A stretch of 64,000 bases of DNA, from NCBI RefSeq assembly GCF_900094565.1, contig NZ_FMAF01000003.1, positions 186,001 to 250,000 on the forward strand, in the 5' to 3' direction. The DNA comes from Martinezella lusitana. Lineage in GTDB: Bacteria > Pseudomonadota > Alphaproteobacteria > Rhizobiales > Rhizobiaceae. Shown piece by piece: positions 48,493-56,873 of this stretch. Numbering within the stretch: position 1 is the first letter of the stretch; each line of letters opens with the position of its first letter. Both the position numbers and the translations under genes were made by a program. Under the pieces are notes generated by a model, which did not search any database, was not told the origin of the DNA, and saw only the letters and a program-made list of their open reading frames with translations.

Positions 48493-49074
48493 TTAGAGGT
48501 AGTGTCGAATTGCTTCCTCAATGCGCTTCGCAGTGTCAGTTTCTGGCGCACGGGCGCTGAATAGGCGAGCGAGCTTGTTCCGGTCTCCTCGACCTTCTAC
48601 GGTATGCAGGTGGATCATGTCCGACGCAAAGCCTCGTACCTGGTCTGCTGGCATCTCGTCGGCCTTTGCAACTTGCAATAATCGACCAAGGTAGTGGCTA
48701 TCAGCATCGGTTATCTCTTCGGTTATATCAAATCGTCCTTCCTTTATTTCTGCACGATCAACATACCTGCTGCTGCCCGGGACGATCTCGCCTTTGATCC
48801 GTTGGATGCTTTCCTCGGTCCTCAAGCTGCGGCCAAAAAAATATTCACCGGTCTCGTGGTTCCAAACTTTGAATGCATGAACGAGCACCCTATCGCCTTC
48901 CCAGGCAGGCAACTCGTTAACAATGGCAGCGCATGCGAGGCCCAACCAGTTGGGACCACCATTCTGCTTGTAGGCAGCCAAGGTATTGTGGGAGCCAATT
49001 CCCAATTTGCGCATAGCCTCAGTGTCCGAGAGGCCCATTTTCTGCAAAAACGCCTTAAAATCTTCTGCTTCCAT
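48493..49074 (-). CDS. Phage-like helix-turn-helix regulator
   Basis: 193 residues. Residues 1-60 look like a helix-turn-helix of the lambda-repressor class (MEAEDFKAFLQKMGLSDTEA, GIGSHNTLAAYKQNGGP). The rest, with HAFKVWNHETGEYFFGRSLR, is unrecognised. Start ATG 49074 behind GAAAGGAAA. Two palindromic operators lie 25 to 70 bases upstream, so autoregulation is likely. Confidence 0.6.
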   Translation of the reverse strand: MEAEDFKAFLQKMGLSDTEAMRKLGIGSHNTLAAYKQNGGPNWLGLACAAIVNELPAWEGDRVLVHAFKVWNHETGEYFFGRSLRTEESIQRIKGEIVPGSSRYVDRAEIKEGRFDITEEITDADSHYLGRLLQVAKADEMPADQVRGFASDMIHLHTVEGRGDRNKLARLFSARAPETDTAKRIEEAIRHYL

Positions 49075-49098
49075 GTCTACGTTTCCTTTCGAATCACA

Positions 49099-49112
49099 TG
49101 TCATATATGACA
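49099..49112. promoter_or_regulatory. Perfect palindromic operator 1 of the HTH regulator
   Basis: TGTCATATATGACA, 14 bases, perfectly symmetrical, 25 bases upstream of the regulator start. Confidence 0.65.
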
Positions 49113-49128
49113 CTTGTCTAGCAAATAC

Positions 49129-49142
49129 CGTCAAAAATGACA
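49129..49142. promoter_or_regulatory. Imperfect palindromic operator 2 of the HTH regulator
   Basis: CGTCAAAAATGACA keeps the GTCA/TGAC half-sites of operator 1. The centre-to-centre distance is 30 bases, about three helical turns, good for cooperative binding. Confidence 0.5.
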
Positions 49143-49329
49143 ATACAAGATTTACGGGGAAAGCGGAGCGCCTGGCTCGTGTGGAATCCTTCTGCCGAAA
49201 TGAACCGATGGAGTTCCATTGTGAGGTATCGCCTGCCTCGATCGCGGCCGTCGTCTGCAGCCTCAGAATTTCCCCCCGCTTGACTCTTTTCCAAACAAGA
49301 ACATAATAAGAACAAATGAGACGAGAGCG

Positions 49330-49827
49330 ATGATGCTGCCGACTTCGGCGGCTAAGTCGGTGTCTCATCGCAACCCGCAATTCGCCCACTACGAGCCGCC
49401 ATGCGCGCAGCATTTGGAGGATGAGAAAGTGTATCTACGAGAGAGATATTTCCAAGAGATCGGAACCTGGCCGACCGTCGATCTGCGAGACGGCTACTTC
49501 ACGGTTCTGCGCCCGCAAACAAACGAGGAAGTGCACCCCATTCTGCGGCGCGAAATTTTCCGGCTCCAGTCCGCAAACAAGTTCGAATATTTCTACAAGG
49601 GAGAGGAAACCTTCAACGGCGAAGTCAATACCGGCCCATCAGACAACTGGCTCGAAATCGCCTGGTGCGAGGCGGCCGGCGTTGCGGCCATCCTATACAG
49701 AGGGGAAGGTATCCCCGCACGCCTGAAATGGTTCGACGCGGCGTCACCGGAAGAGGCCATCGACCAATGGTGCGAGGAGTACGTGGTTCCTATACCCGTC
49801 ACTGAAGATGAAGAGGACGAAGAATGA
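49330..49827 (+). CDS. Hypothetical protein with acidic tail
   Basis: 165 residues, no domain recognised. The middle is aromatic-rich (FRLQSANKFEYFYKGEETF), and it ends in an acidic tail, TEDEEDEE. Heads a group of three small co-directional genes with zinc-ribbon proteins (49848 and 50213). Divergent from the regulator at 48493. Likely phage-derived. Confidence 0.55.
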   Translation: MMLPTSAAKSVSHRNPQFAHYEPPCAQHLEDEKVYLRERYFQEIGTWPTVDLRDGYFTVLRPQTNEEVHPILRREIFRLQSANKFEYFYKGEETFNGEVNTGPSDNWLEIAWCEAAGVAAILYRGEGIPARLKWFDAASPEEAIDQWCEEYVVPIPVTEDEEDEE

Positions 49828-49847
49828 CGCCGTCGTGACGATCGAGC

Positions 49848-50210
49848 ATGCGCGGAAACTGGATGGCCTATATTGACAGCATTGAGCCGACGCCGCGCCG
49901 CCAGTCGCTCGGGTCGTTGGTGCCAGCAAAGGCGTCGGCTTTCCCGCTGATCTTCGCACGAGGCATGGTCGTGGTTCCGGCCGGCGACGTGGCGCTACTA
50001 ACGGATATCTGCCTAGCTGATCTGCCGGAATGGTGGGAACTGCGCGGTCTTTGCAGCCGCTGCCGTCACAATGCCGCGCTCAGTCGGCGATGGCTTAGCC
50101 GCCGAGATGTCCACACGCCTCTCGCGCAATGGCGTCGATATCTGCGCTGTACGAAATGCAACAACAAGGAGCGCAACGAATTTGTGGCGCGCAAGATACC
50201 GAGAGACTGA
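49848..50210 (+). CDS. Zinc-ribbon protein of unknown function (a)
   Basis: 120 residues (or 115 from ATG 49863, which has GCGGAAACTGG before it). Two Cys-x-x-Cys pairs, LCSRCRHN and CTKCNN, spaced about 40 residues with Arg-rich sequence between (SRRWLSRRDVHTPLAQWRRY), so a nucleic-acid-binding zinc ribbon is plausible. Two bases to the next gene. Confidence 0.6.
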   Translation: MRGNWMAYIDSIEPTPRRQSLGSLVPAKASAFPLIFARGMVVVPAGDVALLTDICLADLPEWWELRGLCSRCRHNAALSRRWLSRRDVHTPLAQWRRYLRCTKCNNKERNEFVARKIPRD

Positions 50211-50212
50211 GA

Positions 50213-50479
50213 ATGCCGAGAACATTCCTACCGACAAATGCTAACTTTGGCACGCTGAACGTCATCCCGCACGATGCCACAATCATGGTGCGGTGCCTCG
50301 CATGTGGCAAGATGCACGAGGTAGACCGCCTGTCTTTAGAAGAGAAGGCAGGACATACCGCAGAGCTGAAGGATATCGAGAAGCGGCTGAAGTGCTCGTG
50401 CGGCCAGAAGGCAGCAAAGATTATGGCCGGTTACTACGGAAGCCCACATCCGAACTATGGCGTGAAAGGTAAGATCTGA
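50213..50479 (+). CDS. Zinc-ribbon protein of unknown function (b)
   Basis: 88 residues. Cys pairs in RCLACGKMHEVD and LKCSCGQK make a second zinc ribbon. It follows the previous gene by two bases. The neighbourhood suggests a phage or island operon whose job is unknown. Confidence 0.6.
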   Translation: MPRTFLPTNANFGTLNVIPHDATIMVRCLACGKMHEVDRLSLEEKAGHTAELKDIEKRLKCSCGQKAAKIMAGYYGSPHPNYGVKGKI

Positions 50480-50562
50480 TGCCGTAGCCGATCATGTATT
50501 GATCCTCTTTTCAAAGGAAAAATGCTAGGTAAAGACGAACTGAATTTAAGATTGAGTCGAGC

Positions 50563-51474
50563 ATGTCTGATGGATCAAAGATTTCAACCAAAATAGATAC
50601 CCGCTACTTTGTGGAATACTGGCTATCCGTTGGCAGTGTTAATTGCACTTGGCGAGTAACCAGGGCAGAGGCCGAAACTATCCAGCCCGGACAAAAAATC
50701 ATCGCTGAGCCGGGCGAGAATCTCATAGAATCGTTTCGAAACGGCCTGCGCAAGCCTTGGGGACTTGCAGCCAATCGAACCGATTGGTGTTTTAAAGAGT
50801 TGTCGGTTGCTCCTGATCACTATCATCCACGTATAGCAAGGGCGCTCGGAGGTTTCGACCTTTGGGCCTATCCCGCTGAGACCGATCGTGAGTTCATAGC
50901 CCGAGGCAGAGATCACCTGTCCGCGATCGTCGAGCAACTTTCTGGCATCTTCAGGGTCGTCGAACCTGGTGGATCGAACGCCGAGGCCTTTGGCCCCAGC
51001 ATTATGAACTTGTTGATCGTAGCTTGCACTGAGGTAGAGGCGCAGTGGAAATCCGTTTTGCAAGCTAATGGCTACGCTGGGAATAACACCAAGGATTACT
51101 TCAAAACCTGTGAAGCCCTGAGACTTAAAGAGTACTCTGTGCTCTTGGCGCCTTATCCATGGCTTGCGCCAATTCAGCCGTTCGCGAATTGGGCAAGCGA
51201 TCGACCGACAGGGAGCCTTGCCTGGTACGATGCATACAACAGCGTGAAACACGACCGATATACGAATTATTCGAAAGCCACACTCTCGCACTGTATCTCG
51301 GCCGTTTCAGCAATAGCTATTCTGCTCGTTGCTCAATTCGGTGCAACGGCGCTGACAGGTGAACACAGACGAATGTTTGAATTTCAATCGGTCCCCGCCG
51401 CACGTCTCGATTATACGTACCTCTCAATCAAGGGTGAGTGGAAACCCTCAAACTTTGACTTCGACCGATCCTAG
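50563..51474 (+). CDS. Orphan 303-residue protein
   Basis: No named domain. The composition differs from the rest (lower GC, more Asn, Lys and Ile). Near the C-terminus AWYDAYNSVKHDRYTNYSKA recalls the Asn-x-x-Lys-His-Asp pattern of HEPN-like helical proteins, and is followed by a hydrophobic helix ISAVSAIAILLVAQFG. It may be a lone defence or phage-related gene; this is inference. Start ATG 50563, 83 bases after the previous stop. Confidence 0.55.
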   Translation: MSDGSKISTKIDTRYFVEYWLSVGSVNCTWRVTRAEAETIQPGQKIIAEPGENLIESFRNGLRKPWGLAANRTDWCFKELSVAPDHYHPRIARALGGFDLWAYPAETDREFIARGRDHLSAIVEQLSGIFRVVEPGGSNAEAFGPSIMNLLIVACTEVEAQWKSVLQANGYAGNNTKDYFKTCEALRLKEYSVLLAPYPWLAPIQPFANWASDRPTGSLAWYDAYNSVKHDRYTNYSKATLSHCISAVSAIAILLVAQFGATALTGEHRRMFEFQSVPAARLDYTYLSIKGEWKPSNFDFDRS

Positions 51475-51786
51475 GATTGTGAATCTCTAAGAGAGCTGAC
51501 GTCACTGCTAACCATAATTTAAACTACTTACGCGTGCGAAGCTCCGCCCGCTTGCGCGCAGAGATGCAGATTACTAGCTAACACTTTGTTAATCGCAATG
51601 CTGGGGGCGGCATAAAATCATGACAGTTTCATAGTGCACCGGCCGCTGCTTGGCGGCCGTTTCGCGTTCTCGGCTAAGCGTCGGACGCGGTTCAACTTTA
51701 CATCGTTGATGGCGTTGTCCTGGCTGAATGGCCGGGAGCGTCCGACTGTTGGTGAAATTCCCCATGATCCAGGCTTGGCTTGACGA
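51475..51786. other. Noncoding region holding the prophage left end
   Basis: 312 bases between the orphan gene and the phage repressor stop. Mu-type phages place their left end just before the leftward repressor, so attL should lie here. I cannot see a clear 5-base target duplication because the right end is outside the window. Confidence 0.45.
51640..51664 (+). terminator. G/C hairpin before the prophage repressor
   Basis: Perfect 7-bp stem CGGCCGC / GCGGCCG with loop TGCTTG, then TTTCG. Probably a terminator. Confidence 0.55.
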
Positions 51787-52311
51787 TCATGAAGCCGAAC
51801 GTTTGCCGGAGCCAGGTTCGCTCGTTGCCTCTAGCAGCCTTTTTCGCAACTCGTTGCCCAATATCGGAATGACTGCTTCCACGATCGCTCTGTCCCGCAC
51901 ATCAACGACGCGGCCCAACAGTTCATTGTACATTTCAGCGGCAATTACGGCCAGCTTATGCGGAGGGGTTTTGAGGCGCGCAGCCTTATGCACCATCTCA
52001 ACGTTTTTGTAGATGATCTCTAGCAGCTCTGGATCCATTGGACCTTTCGGGGGCGGTCCTTTGCCCTGATCAGAGAACATTTGGCCATCTCCCGATACAA
52101 TCCAAAGAACATTTGCACCGAATACATTTCTATAGGCGGCCAAAGCAGAAGCGCTCGGTTCAGACTCGCCTCGCTCGTAAGAAGCGAGCGTGCTTTTTCC
52201 AACACCGATCTTCTCTGCGACCTCATCGCGATCTGGATCTCCGACCGCCTTTCGCAACGCCCGCAATCGTGCAGCGAGAGGCGTTTTCGGCTCACTTTCA
52301 GGACGCGCCAA
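51787..52311 (-). CDS. Phage repressor (XRE-type helix-turn-helix)
   Basis: 174 residues. Helix-turn-helix RDEVAEKIGVGKSTLASYER, then a linker and C-terminal helical region AARLKTPPHKLAVIAAEMYN. Leftward orientation and position match the Mu c repressor slot. The start is a TTG at 52311, with GGTGA just upstream; no ATG fits. It faces the Ner-like gene across a shared operator. Confidence 0.85.
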   Translation of the reverse strand: MARPESEPKTPLAARLRALRKAVGDPDRDEVAEKIGVGKSTLASYERGESEPSASALAAYRNVFGANVLWIVSGDGQMFSDQGKGPPPKGPMDPELLEIIYKNVEMVHKAARLKTPPHKLAVIAAEMYNELLGRVVDVRDRAIVEAVIPILGNELRKRLLEATSEPGSGKRSAS

Positions 52312-52322
52312 ATCCTCACCAT

Positions 52323-52367
52323 AATAAAACTGATTTCCGCTTTACAAAAACGGTTTTCAGTTTTATT
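52323..52367. promoter_or_regulatory. Operator pair between repressor and Ner-like gene
   Basis: 17-base inverted arms AATAAAACTGATTTCCG (52323-52339) and CGGTTTTCAGTTTTATT (52351-52367), with 2 or 3 mismatches. Overlaps the divergent early/lysogenic promoters. It begins 12 bases upstream of the repressor start. Confidence 0.72.
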
Positions 52368-52443
52368 CCTTTCTGTGTTCGCAGATTTCAACATCCCAAA
52401 AAAGGAGGCCGGTCCAGGGCCTCCCTTCTGGAAGGACTACTTT

Positions 52444-52785
52444 ATGCATTCTGGTACTGCCAGCGGCAAGGTTAGCCGCGAAGAACGCAAGCGGTTGGAG
52501 GAAGTTGCTCGCATAAAAGGCAAGCTCCTCGTCAAAAAACTCAGCCTCACATGGATCGACGAACACTATGGTCTGCCGACCGGAACGGCCGGCAACACCC
52601 TGTATGAACCTCACGTTGCAGGCGAGCGCGCCATCGCGGCAGCGTTAGGCACACGCCCCAATCTACTCTGGCGTTCCCGCTACAGGGCTGACGGCCGCCG
52701 CCACTCCCCCCAACCCACGGCGAACTATCGCCAGGGCCGCCGTTCCGCTGTTGTCTATTCAGACAGCGAGAGGGCCGTGGCATGA
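52444..52785 (+). CDS. Ner-like (Nlp/SfsB family) regulator
   Basis: 113 residues. The Ner family core is clear: WIDEHYGLPTGTAGNTLYEP followed by GERAIAAALGTRPNLLWRSR, matching the Ner helix-turn-helix. Start ATG 52444 after GAAGGACTACTTT. In Mu, Ner turns down the early and repressor promoters. Confidence 0.82.
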   Translation: MHSGTASGKVSREERKRLEEVARIKGKLLVKKLSLTWIDEHYGLPTGTAGNTLYEPHVAGERAIAAALGTRPNLLWRSRYRADGRRHSPQPTANYRQGRRSAVVYSDSERAVA

Positions 52786-53096
52786 CGCGGCGCGGGCGGA
52801 TGGCTGTTCTAGCCTTTTTTGTCCGGTGCCAGCCCACTGAGCTGGTCGGCAGGGCGTCTTTCGCTCAACCCCGGCTGTCCAGTGCCGCTACCGCCCGCGC
52901 CACACCCCGACATTCCTCTTTTCCGCTGGATGCCACAATGACGAAACAGCACGGGAAAATTGGCGCTCGAAATCCCTTTATCCCCTCCATTCCACCCGCT
53001 TGCCGGCTGCTGGATTGGCTACTCGTCGGCAGCACCACGGTTGCGGGCATCGTTGCCGCAGCTCTCGCTGTCGCTCATCAGATGGGAGCATTCTAA
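52782..53096 (+). CDS. Small phage protein with C-terminal membrane span
   Basis: 104 residues from ATG 52782, which overlaps the Ner-like stop by ATGA. A shorter form from ATG 52938 (52 residues) keeps the hydrophobic helix LLVGSTTVAGIVAAALAVAH. The basic first half has no domain, so the real start may be 52938. No function known. Confidence 0.5.
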   Translation: MTRRGRMAVLAFFVRCQPTELVGRASFAQPRLSSAATARATPRHSSFPLDATMTKQHGKIGARNPFIPSIPPACRLLDWLLVGSTTVAGIVAAALAVAHQMGAF

Positions 53097-53452
53097 TGAA
53101 CCCCTATTCCGAACCGGAACGCCTCACGATCATGCTGGCCTGCTGCTACAAGGCCTCGCAGCAGCATTTCTCGCACCTACCGTTGCGCTACCTCATCAGC
53201 CCGCCCAACCACATGTTGGACGCGGCCCTCGCGCGACAAGTCGCCCTCTACATCTTCCACGAAGAATTCAACGTTCCTCGTCGACGCATCGTCTCGATGC
53301 TCGGCATCGCACGTTCGACGATGTTGATGGCTGTTCGCGTCATCGAAGCCCGCCGCGCTGATGGCGTTTTTGACCGCATGTACCACCGCGTAGCCTCTCG
53401 TGCCGGCGACCTATTCATGGCCGAGTTGGCAAAAGCTGCGGAGGCCGCGTGA
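53096..53452 (+). CDS. DnaA C-terminal-domain-like HTH protein
   Basis: 118 residues. The segment ARQVALYIFHEEFNVPRRRI, then MLGIARSTMLMAVRVIEARR, resembles DnaA domain IV (the box-binding helix-turn-helix). TAATG links it to the previous stop and TGATG links it to the ParB gene. Possibly binds phage DNA for replicative transposition; not established. Confidence 0.65.
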   Translation: MNPYSEPERLTIMLACCYKASQQHFSHLPLRYLISPPNHMLDAALARQVALYIFHEEFNVPRRRIVSMLGIARSTMLMAVRVIEARRADGVFDRMYHRVASRAGDLFMAELAKAAEAA

Positions 53453-54309
53453 TGGCCGAGTTGAAGCTTATCCCTATCGATCAGATCGTTGTTCCCGAGC
53501 GTCTGCGGACGGTTGAGGAAGAACACGCGCGTGCAATCGCGCAAAGCATCGTCGAGCATGGCCTAATCAACCCGATCACCGTGCGCGCCACCCCCGCTGC
53601 AAAGGGTGGGAATTGGACATTGGTTGCCGGTGCGCACCGCCTGCGCGCCTTCGAAATCAATGGCGAACCTGAGATCGACGCCATGCTCGTCGAGGGTGAC
53701 AAAGCTGAAGCGCAGCTCATCGAGATCACCGAGAACCTCTTTCGCAACGACCTATCCGTGATGGACCGCGCGATCTTCGTGCAGTCCTATCGCGATGTTT
53801 GGGAAAGCAAGTACGGAAAGGTTGAACCTGGTCGCCCAGGAAATCGCGCCAACTTGTCGCAATTATTGGCTGATGAGGCCGAAGCCGGAAGTTTCTCTGT
53901 TCACGTTGCAGATCGACTTGGCGTGTCTCGGCGCGCAGTCGAACGGCTAAACAGAATTGCGCAAGATTTGCATCCGACTTTGCGTTCGCAACTTCGCGGC
54001 ACCCCTGCCGCAGACAATCAGTCGATGCTCCTGAAGCTCGCCAAGGAAGGTCCGAAGCGACAGCAGCAGATTGCGGCCGCTCTCAAGAAAGAACCTGACC
54101 TTTCGAAGGTGCTGGAAGCCGCGAAGGAGCCCGCGAAAGAGGTCTCCGAAGCCGACAAACAACGCGCCGTCCGGGTTGATCTCGATCGCGCGTGGAAGTC
54201 GGCCGACCGCATAACGAGAGTGCTGTTCGTTTTCGACATGCTGGTCGAGGCCGGCGTTGCCAACGAACTGCGCAATCAGGTCAAGGCAGCGATGGAGAAG
54301 GCTCAATGA
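53452..54309 (+). CDS. ParB-like nuclease-domain protein
   Basis: 285 residues. ParB N-terminal domain: IDQIVVPERLRTVEEEHARA, then VAGAHRLRAF and ITENLFRNDLSVMDRA. A helix-turn-helix-like part VHVADRLGVSRRAVERLNRI follows from about residue 145, and a charged C-terminus. Start ATG 53452 overlaps the previous stop. Such genes are common next to the transposase in Mu-like phages of alphaproteobacteria; role unclear. Confidence 0.85.
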   Translation: MAELKLIPIDQIVVPERLRTVEEEHARAIAQSIVEHGLINPITVRATPAAKGGNWTLVAGAHRLRAFEINGEPEIDAMLVEGDKAEAQLIEITENLFRNDLSVMDRAIFVQSYRDVWESKYGKVEPGRPGNRANLSQLLADEAEAGSFSVHVADRLGVSRRAVERLNRIAQDLHPTLRSQLRGTPAADNQSMLLKLAKEGPKRQQQIAAALKKEPDLSKVLEAAKEPAKEVSEADKQRAVRVDLDRAWKSADRITRVLFVFDMLVEAGVANELRNQVKAAMEKAQ

Positions 54310-54764
54310 AGACCGATCCTTCCCAACTCGACTTCTGGAGCCAGGAGATTTTCCCGGTTCGCATGCCGGTCCAATCCATCGATATCGACCGCTATCGCGC
54401 CAAGATCAAGCGTGCGATGGCTCGGGCTATTCGCGAGTGCCCGCACGATCGCCCGACGATCGTCGCCCGCATGGCGCAATATCTCGGCCTGGCGAATGTC
54501 AGCAAGGCCGCACTCGATGCCTATACGGCCGAAAGCAAGACCGGCCACGATGTCTCGTTAATCCGCTTCACCGCCTTCGTACACGCCACGGGTGCCCTTT
54601 GGCTTTGGGACGAGGTCGCATCCATCCAGGGCGTCACCGTCCTGATCGGTGACGAGGCACGCTTTGCGGAAATCGCCAGGCTTCGCCAAGAGCGCAAGCG
54701 TATCGAGGCGGAAATCCGCCGTCAATCAGCGCGACCCGTCACCATCGCGAAACGGGGAGCGTAG
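54306..54764 (+). CDS. Phage protein of unknown function upstream of transposase
   Basis: 152 residues. Central part KRAMARAIRECPHDRPTIVA and YLGLANVSKAALDAYTAESK suggests a helical DNA-binding protein. Ends in a basic helix (RQERKRIEAEIRRQSAR). Coupled to ParB by ATGA and two bases from the transposase. Confidence 0.65.
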   Translation: MKTDPSQLDFWSQEIFPVRMPVQSIDIDRYRAKIKRAMARAIRECPHDRPTIVARMAQYLGLANVSKAALDAYTAESKTGHDVSLIRFTAFVHATGALWLWDEVASIQGVTVLIGDEARFAEIARLRQERKRIEAEIRRQSARPVTIAKRGA

Positions 54765-54766
54765 GC

Positions 54767-56842
54767 ATGAGCGAGTTTTTGACTTTCAGTGAACTCCTCG
54801 CCCTCTCCCTGCCCGGCTTGCCGATTTCTCTCAGCGGGTTCGCGAAGCGCGCAAAGGCCGAGGGCTGGCGTTCCAATCCCGCCCTCTACCGCAAGGCCGA
54901 AGGCCGCGAGGGTGGCGGCGGCTTTGAATACCATATCTCGCTCCTGCCGAAGATCGCACAGATCCGCTTCGCCATGGTTATGGCCGGAACCGATGACCGT
55001 GCAGCCAAGGCGATCAAGGCGCGCAAAGATGCCCTATGGGCACGGTTCAACAAGCTTTCAAAGGACCATAAAGCCATCTGTGAGAAGCGATTGAACGTGC
55101 TTCGGCGCGTCGAGCAGCTTGTCTGCGATCGGTCGATCCGGCGCGACGCTGCTGTCGCCATTGCCACGTTTGACGCTGATGTCCAAAAGTCGGCCTATTA
55201 CGAATGGCGGAAGATGACCGAGGGCCTTGATCCCGAGGACCATCTGGCGGCGCTTGCTCCCGACTTTGCCGGAAACGACGGCACTGCTGCCGATTTGGCG
55301 GAATGCCATCCCAAGGCATGGGAAGTCCTCGCGTCGGATTATCTGCGTCCCGAAAAGCCGGCATTCTCCGCCTGCTATCGCCGCATGGCAAAGGCCGCGA
55401 AGCGCAATGGATGGGAGCCAGTTCCTTCGGAGCGCACGCTCCGTCGTCGAATGGAAGCCGACGTTGGCAAGGCAGCGGCACTGTTGAAACGGCAGGGCAA
55501 GGACAAGGCGAGAACGCTGGTCCCGGCCCAGCGCCGCAGCCGCGCTCATTTCCATGCCATGCAGGCCGTCAACATGGACGGTCACAAGATCGACGTGTTC
55601 GTCGATGTGCCCTGGAACAAGAAGCCGGTGCGTTTCTATCTCATTGGTATTCAGGATCTCTATTCCGGCTTGATCCTCTCGCACCGCCTGGCCGAGGCCG
55701 AAACGTGGGAAGCCGTACGCCTGGTCATCGGCGGCATGGTCGAGCGCTACGGCATTCCCGAAACCATGTACATCGACAATGGCAAGGCTTTTGCCTCGAA
55801 ATGGATTAGCGGCGATGCCGTGCAGCGCTTCCGGTTCAAGGTGAAGCCGGAAGATCCTCGCGGATTGCTCACCACGCTTGGCATCAACGTCCACTTCACC
55901 CGCCCCTACGCTGGTCAGTCGAAGCCGATCGAGCGCGCATGGCGCGATCTTGCCGAGGCAATCTCAAAGCATCCCTTCTGCAGCGGCGCATACACCGGCA
56001 ACAAGCCGGACGCGAAGCCGGAAAACTACATGACGCGCGCGATCCCTTACGAGGACTTCCGTCGCCATGTCACTGAGCAGATCGAAGACCATAACGAGCA
56101 GCTAGGCCGTCGCGCTGAAAACTGCCGTGGCCGAAGCTTCATCCAGACCTTCGAGGCGAGCATGCACGCGCCGTCCACGATCGTCCGCCAGCCGACAGCC
56201 GCCCAGGCATCTCTTTGGCTCCTCGCGTCCGAGGCAATCAAGACCAAAAAGGGCAGCGGCGAAATCCACTACCAGGGCAACCGCTATTGGAATGTCGCCC
56301 TCAACCAGTATGCAGGCGACAAGGTTGTGATCCGCTTCGATCCCGACGCTCTGCATCAACCGGTCAAGGTCTACGATCTGAAAAGCCGTCTCATCTGCGA
56401 GGCGAAGTGCATCGAGAATACCGGCTTCGACAATGTCGACGACGCCCGGATGCAGGCTCGCCTCGTGAAGAACCATATCAAGGCGATCCGGCAGGTCGCC
56501 GACGCCCATGCCACACTCACGGCGCAGCAGCTCGGCGAAATCTACTCCCGAGGCGACAAGGCGAAAGCCGAACCGGAGAAGGTCCGGCCCACGGTCACGC
56601 GCATGGTCACCAGTGGCAACCTCGCCCTGGCACCCGCGCAAGCGCCTGCCGACGCCATCAGCGAGCAGCATTTTGAAACCCTTTTCTCCCGCGCCCTGGG
56701 CATCGTCCAGAGCAACGGGGTCATTGAATTTCCTTCGGGAAATACGCCGGTGAGTACTGCGTCCGGCGTCCATGTAGAGCCGAAAAGTAGTGAGTACGGT
56801 TCCGGAAAAAAGAAGGGCGGGGAAAACCCGCCCGATAAATAG
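54767..56842 (+). CDS. Mu-type DDE transposase (MuA-like)
   Basis: 691 residues (MuA 663). A winged-helix DNA-binding part is at the N-terminus (LSGFAKRAKAEGWRSNPALY). The integrase core has the DDE triad at Asp 271 (AVNMDGHKIDVF), Asp 337 (MYIDNGKAFAS) and Glu 389 (KPIERAWRDL), close to MuA D269, D336, E392. The Mu beta-barrel follows (residues 490-570, HYQGNRYWNVALNQYAGDKV). It inserts phage DNA and replicates it by transposition. Confidence 0.93.
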   Translation: MSEFLTFSELLALSLPGLPISLSGFAKRAKAEGWRSNPALYRKAEGREGGGGFEYHISLLPKIAQIRFAMVMAGTDDRAAKAIKARKDALWARFNKLSKDHKAICEKRLNVLRRVEQLVCDRSIRRDAAVAIATFDADVQKSAYYEWRKMTEGLDPEDHLAALAPDFAGNDGTAADLAECHPKAWEVLASDYLRPEKPAFSACYRRMAKAAKRNGWEPVPSERTLRRRMEADVGKAAALLKRQGKDKARTLVPAQRRSRAHFHAMQAVNMDGHKIDVFVDVPWNKKPVRFYLIGIQDLYSGLILSHRLAEAETWEAVRLVIGGMVERYGIPETMYIDNGKAFASKWISGDAVQRFRFKVKPEDPRGLLTTLGINVHFTRPYAGQSKPIERAWRDLAEAISKHPFCSGAYTGNKPDAKPENYMTRAIPYEDFRRHVTEQIEDHNEQLGRRAENCRGRSFIQTFEASMHAPSTIVRQPTAAQASLWLLASEAIKTKKGSGEIHYQGNRYWNVALNQYAGDKVVIRFDPDALHQPVKVYDLKSRLICEAKCIENTGFDNVDDARMQARLVKNHIKAIRQVADAHATLTAQQLGEIYSRGDKAKAEPEKVRPTVTRMVTSGNLALAPAQAPADAISEQHFETLFSRALGIVQSNGVIEFPSGNTPVSTASGVHVEPKSSEYGSGKKKGGENPPDK

Positions 56843-56873
56843 CCCCTAAGGGCACTGCACGGAGCCATTTTAA

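Noticed and set aside
48327..48560. 77-codon plus-strand frame overlapping the HTH regulator's end
   Set aside because: Overlaps a better-supported gene and has no features.
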